A DNA stretch of 64,000 bases, taken from contig NZ_MUHW01000003.1 in assembly GCF_002007235.1 (NCBI RefSeq), forward strand, positions 119,365 through 183,364. Direction: 5' to 3'. Origin of the DNA: Oribacterium sp. C9. Its GTDB lineage: Bacteria; Bacillota; Clostridia; Lachnospirales; Lachnospiraceae. Position 1 is the stretch's first letter; the number at the start of each line of letters is the position of its first letter. Of the stretch, positions 35,263 through 43,884 are shown piece after piece. The translations under genes were made by a program, and so were the position numbers. The notes beneath the pieces were generated by a model. That model was not told where the DNA came from and searched no databases. It saw only the letters and a list, made by a program, of their open reading frames with translations.

Positions 35263-37719
35263 TTATACTTTGACCTTAATTTTCTCAAGTCCCCAAATCT
35301 CCTTAACGTACTCTTCTATAGTACGATCAGAAGAAAACTTTCCGGCATGAGCCGTATTCAGGATACCTGCTCTAGCCCACCAGGATTCATCCTCATACTT
35401 TTCGCAAGCCCTTCTCTGAGCTTCATCGTAGGAATCAAAATCCTTCAGGATAAAGTAACGGTCTGCCACATCCGACTCATAGGTATTGAGAAGTGAGTTA
35501 TACAACGGACGGAACAGCTCCGGATTCTCAGGACTGTAGAAACCGTTCACAAGCTGCATCAGTACGCGACGTATCTCCTGATTACTGTTGAAAATCTCCA
35601 TCGGATTATACTGACGGTTGTGTTCAAGTTCAATGACTTCGTCTGAACTGAGTCCGAATGTGAACGCGTGGTCCTGTCCGACCTCCTTGACGATCTCAAC
35701 ATTAGCACCATCCATGGTACCAAGTGTCAAAGCACCGTTAAGCATGAGCTTCATGTTGGAAGTACCTGAAGCCTCCTTTGAAGCTGTTGAGATCTGCTCT
35801 GAAATATCAGCTGCAGGAATGATCAGCTCCGCATTGGAAACTCTGTAATCCTCTATAAATACCACCTTGATCTTTCCATTGATGGATTCATCATTATTGA
35901 TAACGTCCGCAACATTATTGATCAGCTTGATCGTAAGCTTTGCAGTCTTATATCCTGCAGCAGCCTTTGCACCAAATATATACACATGCGGATGGAAATC
36001 CATGTCAGGATGATCCTTCAGCTGATTATAAACATACATTACGTGAAGTATGTTCATAAGCTGTCTCTTGTATTCATGAAGTCTCTTGACCATGACATCA
36101 AATATAGCGTCCGTTGACACCTCGATGCCGTTATGTTCCAGGATATACTTGGCAAGCCTCTCCTTGTTATGTCTCTTTATGGACATAAACTCAGCCTGAC
36201 ACTTCTCGTCGTTTGCGTAAACTTCTAGCTTTTTGATCTTTGAAAGATCTGTTATCCAGCCATCCCCTATCTTATCGGATATCCACGCGGCAAGTTCAGG
36301 ATTGGCATGAAGCAGCCATCTTCTCTGTGTTATACCGTTGGTCTTGCTGGAGAACTTATTCGGGTACATCTCATAGAAGTCCTTAAGGGTTTCCTTCTTA
36401 AGGATCTCCGTATGAAGCTGCGCAACACCGTTTACAGCATGTCCGCCTACTATCGCAAGATGTGCCATCTTTACCTGACCATCATATATGATAGCCATCT
36501 TGGCAATCTTATATTCTGAATTATCAGGATACTTGCTTCTGATCTCCTCGCAGAATCTGCGGTTGATCTCCTCAACAATCTGATAGATACGTGGAAGAAG
36601 CTTGGAGAAAAGCTCGATAGGCCACTTCTCAAGTGCTTCAGCCATGATCGTATGGTTTGTATATGCGCAGGTCTTTACAGTGATATCCCATGCCTCATCC
36701 CATGAAAGATCGTAATCATCCATGAGAACTCTCATGAGCTCAGCTACAGCTACTGTAGGATGAGTATCATTAAGCTGGAACGCCACCTTTTCGTAAAGAT
36801 GCTTTACATCACCGTCATGCTTGTCAGCATATTCCTTTACAGCAGTCTGAACAGACGCCGAAATAAAGAAATACTGCTGGCGGAGACGGAGCTCCTTACC
36901 TGCATAGTGATTGTCGTTCGGATAAAGAACTTCAACGATATTACGAGCCATGTTTTCATTTTCAACAGCGGCTTCATAATTACCCTTGTCAAATTCATCA
37001 AGTCGGAAGGTATCCTTTGCCTTTGCATCCCATACACGAAGTGTGTCAACTACATGGTTGTTGTAACCGACTACCGGTGTGTCATACGGAATAGCTACAA
37101 CTGACTGATAGCCCTTCTGAACGAAACGGAGTTTTCCGTTTTCATTGACAGACTCTACCCATCCGCCAAATTTGACTTCCTTTGAAAGTTCTGCTCTGCG
37201 AAGTTCAAATGGATTTCCGTCTCTGAGCCAGTCATCCGGAACTTCCTTCTGATAGCCATCTACGATCTGCTGCTTGAACATACCGTATTTGTAACGAATG
37301 CCACAGCCGCATGCCCAATATCCCAGAGTAGCAAGGGAATCGAGGAAACATGCCGCAAGTCTTCCCAGACCACCATTTCCGAGAGCCCAGTCGGGTTCTT
37401 CATTTTCGATGGCATTGAGGTCGACCTTCAATTCCTTGAGAGCCTCCTGTATACCTTCGCGGCAGCTTAAGTTGATGACATTGTTTCCCAGAGCTCTTCC
37501 CATCAGGAATTCCATGGAAAGATAATACACTCTTTTACTGTCTTTCTTCTCTGTTGTCTTCTGCGTAGCCATCCAGTCATCGATGATAGTATCCTGAACA
37601 GCGTAAGCAACTGCAAAGAAAGTTTCCTTAGTACTGAGATCCTTCAGAGATCTGCGGTACAGCTTACGAGCACTGCTTTCTACTTCTTTTTTGAATAACT
37701 CCTTATCGAACTTCTCCAC
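35263..37719 (-). CDS. glgP: Glycogen/alpha-glucan phosphorylase
   Basis: 818-residue PLP enzyme that phosphorolyses alpha-1,4-glucans to glucose-1-phosphate in the cytoplasm. The PLP-lysine motif EASGTSNMKLMLNGA lies near residue 660, and the family segments NGGLGRLAACFLDSLAT near 115, QLNDTHPTVAVAELMR near 312 and KRLHEYKRQLMN near 545 are intact. Length is normal. ileS lies 86 bp upstream on the same strand with a weak stem-loop between, so partial readthrough is possible. No other glycogen genes are adjacent. Confidence 0.96.
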   Translation of the reverse strand: MEKFDKELFKKEVESSARKLYRRSLKDLSTKETFFAVAYAVQDTIIDDWMATQKTTEKKDSKRVYYLSMEFLMGRALGNNVINLSCREGIQEALKELKVDLNAIENEEPDWALGNGGLGRLAACFLDSLATLGYWACGCGIRYKYGMFKQQIVDGYQKEVPDDWLRDGNPFELRRAELSKEVKFGGWVESVNENGKLRFVQKGYQSVVAIPYDTPVVGYNNHVVDTLRVWDAKAKDTFRLDEFDKGNYEAAVENENMARNIVEVLYPNDNHYAGKELRLRQQYFFISASVQTAVKEYADKHDGDVKHLYEKVAFQLNDTHPTVAVAELMRVLMDDYDLSWDEAWDITVKTCAYTNHTIMAEALEKWPIELFSKLLPRIYQIVEEINRRFCEEIRSKYPDNSEYKIAKMAIIYDGQVKMAHLAIVGGHAVNGVAQLHTEILKKETLKDFYEMYPNKFSSKTNGITQRRWLLHANPELAAWISDKIGDGWITDLSKIKKLEVYANDEKCQAEFMSIKRHNKERLAKYILEHNGIEVSTDAIFDVMVKRLHEYKRQLMNILHVMYVYNQLKDHPDMDFHPHVYIFGAKAAAGYKTAKLTIKLINNVADVINNDESINGKIKVVFIEDYRVSNAELIIPAADISEQISTASKEASGTSNMKLMLNGALTLGTMDGANVEIVKEVGQDHAFTFGLSSDEVIELEHNRQYNPMEIFNSNQEIRRVLMQLVNGFYSPENPELFRPLYNSLLNTYESDVADRYFILKDFDSYDEAQRRACEKYEDESWWARAGILNTAHAGKFSSDRTIEEYVKEIWGLEKIKVKV

Positions 37720-37751
37720 TACTCTATCCTTTCCTTATCACGAAGATAACC

Positions 37752-37773
37752 TCTGCAGCCTTTCGGCTGCAGA
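37752..37773 (-). terminator. Stem-loop between ileS and glgP
   Basis: A perfect 9-bp stem (37752-37760 with 37765-37773) with a TTTC loop. The T tract after it on the minus strand is poor, so it may be a weak terminator or only an mRNA 3' stabiliser for ileS. Confidence 0.5.
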
Positions 37774-37805
37774 TAAGCTATATAAACGGAACCGAATGTA
37801 ACAGC

Positions 37806-40800
37806 TTAGATTTTCTCAACGGCAAGAGTAAGATTCTCACCATTGATATCCCATGCCTTTTCATAGCCCTGAGACATATTGTAAACGATGGCATCAGCCA
37901 TAACTATACGAATGATCTCTTCCTCATTGTTTCTCATGAGGCCAGCCATCTTATCGTTATCCTTTACATACACCTTGATATGATCCATTACCTCGAATCC
38001 GGCCTCCTTACGCATGGTCTGGATCTTGGAAATGATCTCTCTTACAAATCCCTCTTCTATAAGCTCAGGTGTAAGGTTTGTATCGAGTACTACGGTAAGA
38101 GCATTGTCCTCTTCAGTTACAAATCCGTCCTTCTCAGCAACATCGATGAGAAGATCGTCCTTTGTAAGCTCCACCTCTGTATCACCATCTACATTGAACT
38201 TGAGCACTCCCTCTGTTTCAAGTTCATCCATAGCCTTAGAGCCGTCTACCTCTGTAAGGTATGTACGGATAGCATTGAGATGCTTTCCATACTTAGGTCC
38301 GACTGTCTTGAGCTGTGGCTTGAATGTATATGAAGTGAACTTTCTGAGATCATCCTGGAAGTTCACGTTCTTAACATTAAGCTCGTCCTCGATGATGCTG
38401 ATGAAATACTCATCAAGCGCTGTCTCGGACTTGACATACATGTTTCCGATAGGCTGACGATTCTTAACAGCTGCTGTATTTCTTGCAGCACGTCCGAGAA
38501 TTACGATCTTCAATACCTTATCCATGCTTGCCTCAAGCTCAAGGTCGATCATTGACTCATCAACTGTAGGGAAATCGCACAGATGTACTGACTTCTTTGC
38601 AGCTGAATCCACTGAGCAAACGAGGTTACGATAGATGGACTCTGTAATAAACGGAACCATCGGAGCCGCAGCCTTTGAGAATGTTACAAGAGTTGTGTAA
38701 AGGGTCATATAAGCATTGATCTTGTCCTGCTCCATACCCTTTGCCCAGAAACGCTCTCTCGAACGGCGAACATACCAGTTAGACATATCATCGGCAAATT
38801 CCTGCATAGCATTAGCAGCTTCAGGAATTCTGAAGTTTGAAAGATTGTCATCAACAGCCTTTACCACAGAGTTAAGCTTGCTGAGGAGCCACTTATCCAT
38901 AACACCTAACTTGTCATACTCGAGTGAGTACTTAGTTGGGTCAAAATTGTCAATGTTCGCATAAAGTACGAAGAACGCATATGTATTCCATAATGTTGAA
39001 AGGAACTTTCGCTGTCCCTCGACAACTGCCTTATCATGGAATCTGTTAGGAAGCCATGGAGCAGAGTTTGTATAGAAGAACCATCTGATCGCATCAGCGC
39101 CGTGCTTCTTTAATGCATCCATAGGATCAACAGCATTACCCTTTGACTTACTCATCTTCTGTCCGTTCTCATCCTGAACGTGTCCAAGAACAAGTACGTT
39201 CTCATAAGGAGCCTTGTTGAAGAGGATGGTGCTCTCCGCAAGAAGTGAATAGAACCAGCCTCTTGTCTGATCTACAGCCTCACAGATGAACTGTGCCGGG
39301 AACTGAGCCTCGAAAAGCTCCTTGTTCTCAAATGGATAATGATGCTGTGCATATGGCATAGCTCCTGAATCGAACCAGCAGTCAATAACCTCTGGTACTC
39401 TCTTCATGTCTCCGCCGCAGTGAGGGCACTTACATGTAAGCTTGTCTACATAAGGCTTATGAAGCTCGATGTGCTCATATCCGACATAATCCGAGCTGTA
39501 GCCTTCCTTACCTGAGGCCTTTAACTCAGCGAGAACATCCTCATAGTTGTAAGCCATCTCTCTGAGTTCCTGAATAGAGCCGATAGCATGCTTCTCGCCA
39601 CAATCCTTACATACCCAGATATTGAGCGGTGTACCCCAGTAACGGTTACGTGAAAGGCCCCAGTCCTGAACATTCTCGATCCAAGCACCGAAACGACCTG
39701 TACCGATGGTCTCCGGGAACCACTTGACTGTAGCGTTATTCTTTACGAGGTCATCCTTTACTGCACTCATCTTGATGAACCATGACTCTCTTGCATAGTA
39801 AATGAGCGGTGTATCACATCTCCAGCAGTGCGGATATGAGTGAGTGAACTTAGGAGCGTCAAAAAGAAGCTTTCTTGATGAAAGATCCTTCAGTACCTCA
39901 GGATCACAGCTTACAGCTCCTTCAGCAATCTCCTTCTCTGTAGGTTTGCAGCGCATACCTGCGAAAGGAGTCTCAGCTGTCATGCATCCGCTCTCATCAA
40001 CGAACTTAACAAGAGGCATATCATGCTCACGTCCTACACGGGCATCATCCTCACCGAATGCAGGAGCCTGGTGAACGATACCTGTACCGTCCTCAGCTGT
40101 TACGTATGCATCTGATACTACGTAGTGAGCTCTCTTATGCTGCTTTGCGGCAACATCCGCAGCGCACTGATAAAGCGGCTCATAGTCGATACCTTCAAGG
40201 TCTGTACCCTTATAAGTCTCCAGAATCTCGTAGGCCTTCTCACCTTCAGCTGCAAGAGGAGAAAGAACCTTGTCAAGAAGAGCTGACGCAAGAATATATG
40301 TATATCCGTCCGCTGCCTTTACCTTTGCGTACTCAAGATCAGGGTTAACACAGAGTGCGGTATTGGATGGAAGTGTCCATGGTGTTGTTGTCCATGCAAG
40401 GAAATAGAAATCCTTATCCTTTGCCTTGAAACGAACTATGGCAGAACGCTCATTGAGCTCCTTATAACCCTGCGCTACTTCGTGGCTGGAAAGAGGTGTT
40501 CCGCAACGAGGACAGTAAGGTACTACCTTGAATCCCTCATAGAGAAGTCCCTTCTTCCAGATTTCCTTGAGAGCCCACCACTCTGACTCGATGAAGTCAT
40601 CATGATATGTTACATACGGATCGTCCATATCTGCCCAGAAGCCTACCTTATAGGAGAAATCCTCCCACATACCCTTGTACTTCCAGACATTTTCTTTACA
40701 TAAATCAATAAAAGGCGCAACTCCATACTTCTCGATCTGTTCCTTACCATTGATTCCGATCGATTTCTCAACCTCAAGCTCTACAGGAAGACCGTGTGTA

Positions 40801-41057
40801 TCCCAACCGGCCTTTCTCGGAACCATGGCACCTTTCATAGCATGGAATCTTGGAATCATGTCCTTGAAAGCACGAGTCTCAACATGTCCGATGTGAGGTT
40901 TTCCATTTGCGGTTGGAGGACCGTCGTAGAATACGTAAGAAGGATCTCCTTCATGCTCCTTGATGGAATCTTCAAAGATATGATTCTGTCTCCAGAACTC
41001 CTCAACCTCATTCTCGCGCTCTACGAAGTTCATGTTTGTATCAACTTTTTTAAACAT
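37806..41057 (-). CDS. ileS: Isoleucyl-tRNA synthetase (type 2, eukaryote-like)
   Basis: 1083-residue class I synthetase that charges tRNA-Ile and edits misactivated valine. The HIGH signature is in NGKPHIGHVE near 53, KMSKS is in GQKMSKSKGN near 630, and the CP1 editing insert and C-terminal anticodon-binding region are present. GWDTHGLPVE (type 1 enzymes have GWDCHGLPIE) and the long C-terminal region point to type 2, the group that is usually less sensitive to mupirocin; that is a family-level inference. No T-box is seen in the leader. A sigma-A promoter is at 41126-41154. Confidence 0.95.
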   Translation of the reverse strand: MFKKVDTNMNFVERENEVEEFWRQNHIFEDSIKEHEGDPSYVFYDGPPTANGKPHIGHVETRAFKDMIPRFHAMKGAMVPRKAGWDTHGLPVELEVEKSIGINGKEQIEKYGVAPFIDLCKENVWKYKGMWEDFSYKVGFWADMDDPYVTYHDDFIESEWWALKEIWKKGLLYEGFKVVPYCPRCGTPLSSHEVAQGYKELNERSAIVRFKAKDKDFYFLAWTTTPWTLPSNTALCVNPDLEYAKVKAADGYTYILASALLDKVLSPLAAEGEKAYEILETYKGTDLEGIDYEPLYQCAADVAAKQHKRAHYVVSDAYVTAEDGTGIVHQAPAFGEDDARVGREHDMPLVKFVDESGCMTAETPFAGMRCKPTEKEIAEGAVSCDPEVLKDLSSRKLLFDAPKFTHSYPHCWRCDTPLIYYARESWFIKMSAVKDDLVKNNATVKWFPETIGTGRFGAWIENVQDWGLSRNRYWGTPLNIWVCKDCGEKHAIGSIQELREMAYNYEDVLAELKASGKEGYSSDYVGYEHIELHKPYVDKLTCKCPHCGGDMKRVPEVIDCWFDSGAMPYAQHHYPFENKELFEAQFPAQFICEAVDQTRGWFYSLLAESTILFNKAPYENVLVLGHVQDENGQKMSKSKGNAVDPMDALKKHGADAIRWFFYTNSAPWLPNRFHDKAVVEGQRKFLSTLWNTYAFFVLYANIDNFDPTKYSLEYDKLGVMDKWLLSKLNSVVKAVDDNLSNFRIPEAANAMQEFADDMSNWYVRRSRERFWAKGMEQDKINAYMTLYTTLVTFSKAAAPMVPFITESIYRNLVCSVDSAAKKSVHLCDFPTVDESMIDLELEASMDKVLKIVILGRAARNTAAVKNRQPIGNMYVKSETALDEYFISIIEDELNVKNVNFQDDLRKFTSYTFKPQLKTVGPKYGKHLNAIRTYLTEVDGSKAMDELETEGVLKFNVDGDTEVELTKDDLLIDVAEKDGFVTEEDNALTVVLDTNLTPELIEEGFVREIISKIQTMRKEAGFEVMDHIKVYVKDNDKMAGLMRNNEEEIIRIVMADAIVYNMSQGYEKAWDINGENLTLAVEKI

Positions 41058-41125
41058 CAGCGCCTTTTCTCCTTAAACATTTATTTAAACCGAAAAATGG
41101 GTAAACTTCGGTCTTTAGCGTACTA

Positions 41126-41154
41126 ATTATATAAAACTCACCCTATAAAATCAA
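41126..41154 (-). promoter_or_regulatory. ileS promoter
   Basis: Minus strand TTGATT (41149-41154), 17-bp spacer, perfect TATAAT (41126-41131). The leader is about 60 nt and has an ACCGAA/TTCGGT hairpin. The rest of the 41058-41415 gap holds only this and the terminator at 41325-41356. Confidence 0.75.
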
Positions 41155-41324
41155 GCAAACACAGGGATTAAATCCCCTTTGGATAACTCTGAGTTATATC
41201 TTATAAAGCCATGGATAATGTAAAATTTTACTGATATTTCATCAGTATCAGCCTGAAAAGATATGTATCCCTTCCTTTTTCCGTTTTTTTCGATCTGCCT
41301 CAATCTTTACCTGCAAAAAAAAAA

Positions 41325-41356
41325 CTGCAGCTTTCAGTTTATCCCGAAAGCTGCAG
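41325..41356 (-). terminator. Terminator of the EIIB-like/LysR unit
   Basis: A perfect 11-bp stem, CTGCAGCTTTC with GAAAGCTGCAG, 10-nt loop, followed on the minus strand by about ten T. It lies 60 bp past the stop of the EIIB-like gene. Confidence 0.9.
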
Positions 41357-41415
41357 ACTTTTAAATCTCAATTATATTCATTTAATGTCAGCAATAAAAT
41401 TCACACACTGACGCT

Positions 41416-41829
41416 TCAGGCCACAGGCTCGATCAGCTTCTTAAGCTCCGTCTCTACAGGCTCCGCCTCAGATCCGATGATGATATGAACAGCTGTCTTA
41501 CTTGGTCTCAGAACTCCTCCTACCTTTGCAGCTCTGATCTTTTTCTCATCTACGGCACCGTACTCGTTTATCTGAACCTTCAGGCGGGCACCGTCATGCT
41601 CGACCTTCTGCACATTACTGCTGCCTCCGAGACCTTCCAGTATGATTCGCGCAACCTCTTCCATATCCGCCTTGTTATCCAAAGTAATATGAAGCTTGTC
41701 ATCCTCTGCGATCTTCATGGAAAGCTTATCGGCATTTTTACGTTTGATGGATCTGTAAATGCTGTAACCGATCATTACAGCCACCACCGCCGCAACAGCG
41801 GCAATGATCAATATCATATCTCTATCCAT
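41416..41829 (-). CDS. Membrane-anchored PTS EIIB-like domain protein lacking the active cysteine
   Basis: 137 residues. One N-terminal transmembrane helix (about 5-24) is followed by a basic stretch, and the soluble part (about 57-130) resembles a glucose-family PTS EIIB domain: ILEGLGGSSNVQKVEHDGARLKV... then AAKVGGVLRPSKTAVHIIIG. In true EIIB the phosphorylated Cys precedes the ARL-type segment; here that place is Asp/Gly and the whole protein has no cysteine. It cannot therefore carry a phosphocysteine and may be a sensor or structural relic. It is cotranscribed with the LysR gene 13 bp upstream. Confidence 0.65.
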   Translation of the reverse strand: MDRDMILIIAAVAAVVAVMIGYSIYRSIKRKNADKLSMKIAEDDKLHITLDNKADMEEVARIILEGLGGSSNVQKVEHDGARLKVQINEYGAVDEKKIRAAKVGGVLRPSKTAVHIIIGSEAEPVETELKKLIEPVA

Positions 41830-41842
41830 AATGGTCTCCTAC

Positions 41843-42751
41843 TTACACTGCCTGAGTCTCATACTTTTTGAGCTCTGCAACATAACGTTCACCCAGCTCA
41901 CTGAGTGGAATCTTCTTTTTCTTGATATAGCCTATGGTCATCTTCTCATTTGTGTCGAGCTTTACAGTGGTATACTCATCGCCGTTAAGCTCCTGACAGA
42001 TGATGCCTGAACAAAGTGTGTATCCGTTCAATCCCACCATGAGATTGAGGGCCGTTGCTCTGTCATCGCACTTGATGATCTGTTTATAATCATAGGTGCT
42101 GAGAACCTCTTCCGCAAAATAGAAGGAGTTATGCTCTCCCTGATAAAAACTGAGGCAAGGATAATGTCTCAGATCGTCCATGGTGATGAGCTCCTTCTTC
42201 GCCATAGGATTGCCCTTACTCATAAATACATAAATATTGCAGTCGAAAAGGGGAACAAACTCCAGAGAATCCTCTCTAAGTATCTTACCCACTACCTTAC
42301 TGTTAAAATCATTCATGTATATAACGCCAACCTCGGAAGTCTGATTTTTCACATCATTGATTACTTCTATGGTCTTTGTCTCTTTTACGGCGAACTCATA
42401 GGTATCCATGCCGAATTCTCTAGCAAGATGTATAAATGCCTCAACAGCAAAGGTGTAATGCTGCATGGAAACCGCAAACTTCTTTTTGCGGGTCCCAACA
42501 TTAACATATTTATCCTCCATGAGCTGATACTGCTCGACTATCTGCCTAGCATATCCGAGGAACTCCTCTCCCTCTGCGGTGATAACTATACCTCGGTTGG
42601 ATCTCAGGAATATTTCTAATCCTATCTCCTTTTCCAGCTCCTTGATGGCAGCGGATAATGAAGGCTGTGTGATAAAAAGATGCTTTGCAGCTTCATTCAT
42701 AGAGCCGCAGTCAGCTACAGCGATAACCTGCTTTAACTGCTGTAATGTCAT
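41843..42751 (-). CDS. LysR-family transcriptional regulator
   Basis: 302 residues: N-terminal winged helix-turn-helix (QLKQVIAVADCGSMNEAAKHLFITQPSLS.., about 4-60) and a C-terminal periplasmic-binding-like effector domain. The start at 42751 is chosen because GGAG lies 6 nt upstream; the longer frame's ATG at 42763 contains that site. An inverted repeat at 42764-42806 covers its promoter region and may be its own operator. The EIIB-like gene is downstream. The effector is unknown. Confidence 0.88.
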   Translation of the reverse strand: MTLQQLKQVIAVADCGSMNEAAKHLFITQPSLSAAIKELEKEIGLEIFLRSNRGIVITAEGEEFLGYARQIVEQYQLMEDKYVNVGTRKKKFAVSMQHYTFAVEAFIHLAREFGMDTYEFAVKETKTIEVINDVKNQTSEVGVIYMNDFNSKVVGKILREDSLEFVPLFDCNIYVFMSKGNPMAKKELITMDDLRHYPCLSFYQGEHNSFYFAEEVLSTYDYKQIIKCDDRATALNLMVGLNGYTLCSGIICQELNGDEYTTVKLDTNEKMTIGYIKKKKIPLSELGERYVAELKKYETQAV

Positions 42752-42763
42752 AATTTTCTCCAT

Positions 42764-42806
42764 GGGTCATACACGGATCAGATTTACCGTAATTCGTATA
42801 TGACCC
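42764..42806 (-). promoter_or_regulatory. Inverted repeat upstream of the LysR gene
   Basis: GGGTCATA (42764-42771) and TATGACCC (42799-42806), with a partly complementary interior (CACGG/CCGT and related bases). It overlaps the ribosome-binding area and presumed start-site region of the LysR gene, which fits an autoregulatory operator or an mRNA hairpin. Confidence 0.45.
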
Positions 42807-42848
42807 TCCCAAAATATCTTGATGTTGCCAGTGTAAGCTCTGACTGCA

Positions 42849-43772
42849 CTACTTCTTAATAAATGAATATGATATATATCCGGCAGGATCTATATGGATA
42901 TGATCTGCCATCCACGTCTCATGTCCGGAACCGATGATAGCCGCAGGACGCATAGTGCTCACTGTGCCGTCTTCGTTTAAATACTCTATAGCCGCATCAC
43001 TTCTGAAACAGCCATCTCCCTCATATAACTTGCTTCCCATGGATCCATCGGCATTTCTCTCATAAAGTCTCATGAAAGCATAGGTATACCATGAAAAACC
43101 ATTTGCCTTTTCAGGAACGATCTGATAGCTTCCTGTAGGTCTCTGGGAAAACTCCGCATAAAGATCGGGATTCTTCACCAAAAGCTCACGATAGATATAA
43201 ACTTTATCATCAAGCTTCTCTATGGGCTTATTTGATGTCATCCTGGAGCCGTTAAAGGCAAGCTTTGTTCCGTCAGGAGCAGTTGTATCTATAAGTGCAG
43301 CCCCGTCTTCTCCAACATAGAAATTCCCGACCTGCCTTGATACAGCCATTATCCCTGTTTTAGGTTCGAAATAATAGAATTTTCCATTATCGATGATCCA
43401 GCCGGAAGCCGCTTTTCCCTTCTCATAATAGAACTTATTTCCGTCGAAGTCGGTATACCAGCCTTCAAAAAGCTTCTCCTCTCCGGTCAAAGTGTCGATG
43501 CTGTAGAGACGGGCAGTCCCATCCCCCTGCTCCTCCCATGTGAGGCATTCATCCTGACAAAAGGTATTTGAAGATGCTGATGCATTTACTGCCGCAGCAG
43601 CTGATGCCAATGCCTCTGCAGAAGCATACTGAAGCTCCGATGCAGATGCCTCGCCCCCTGCAGCATAAGTTACGGCAGGACTTTCTTCAGCCATCACACA
43701 TGGTGCCGCCATGGTCGAAAGCGCAGCAGCGGCAATAACCGCCGCAAGGCACATTTTTTTCTTTCTATACAT
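42849..43772 (-). CDS. Secreted protein with cell-wall-binding-type repeats
   Basis: About 307 residues. The start at 43772 (MYRKKKMCLAAVI) is chosen because it begins a good signal peptide (about 1-29, cleaved near VMA-EE); GTG and ATG codons up to 43799 are also possible and no start has a strong ribosome binding site. After an Ala/Ser-rich linker come two or more aromatic-Gly repeats (EGWYTDFDGNKFYYEKGK, SGWIIDNGKFYYFEPKTG), like the glucan- or choline-binding repeats of surface proteins. The C-terminal 140 residues are unrecognised. A hairpin and short ORF upstream may regulate it. Confidence 0.75.
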   Translation of the reverse strand: MYRKKKMCLAAVIAAAALSTMAAPCVMAEESPAVTYAAGGEASASELQYASAEALASAAAAVNASASSNTFCQDECLTWEEQGDGTARLYSIDTLTGEEKLFEGWYTDFDGNKFYYEKGKAASGWIIDNGKFYYFEPKTGIMAVSRQVGNFYVGEDGAALIDTTAPDGTKLAFNGSRMTSNKPIEKLDDKVYIYRELLVKNPDLYAEFSQRPTGSYQIVPEKANGFSWYTYAFMRLYERNADGSMGSKLYEGDGCFRSDAAIEYLNEDGTVSTMRPAAIIGSGHETWMADHIHIDPAGYISYSFIKK

Positions 43773-43824
43773 AATTTGATTTCCCATCAATAATATCACT
43801 TACTATCATAAGCCCGACTTTCAC
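43765..43824 (-). CDS. Possible 19-codon upstream ORF of the secreted-protein gene
   Basis: GTG at 43824, with AGGAG 4 nt upstream, opens a 19-codon frame (MKVGLMIVSDIIDGKSNYV) that stops with TAG at 43765-43767, overlapping codons 2-3 of the secreted-protein gene at 43772. This arrangement would let ribosomes re-initiate at the ATG, which itself lacks a good ribosome binding site. It may equally be a chance frame. Confidence 0.3.
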   Translation of the reverse strand: MKVGLMIVSDIIDGKSNYV

Positions 43825-43854
43825 TGTTCTCCTATATAAGTGAAAGTCAGGCTT
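43810..43854 (-). other. Hairpin with ribosome binding site in its loop
   Basis: Arms 43810-43825 and 43839-43854 pair over 16 positions with one mismatch. The 13-nt loop contains AGGAG on the minus strand, directly before the GTG of the short ORF. It has no T run, so it is not a normal terminator for the upstream ddh gene. Confidence 0.55.
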
Positions 43855-43884
43855 ACTGAATGATTCTTAATTTCTGATCAAAAA

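Noticed and set aside
42849..43772. Secreted repeat protein as a choline-binding or toxin protein
   Set aside because: The repeats are only loosely like known binding repeats, and the C-terminal domain is unrecognised, so no specific function is claimed.
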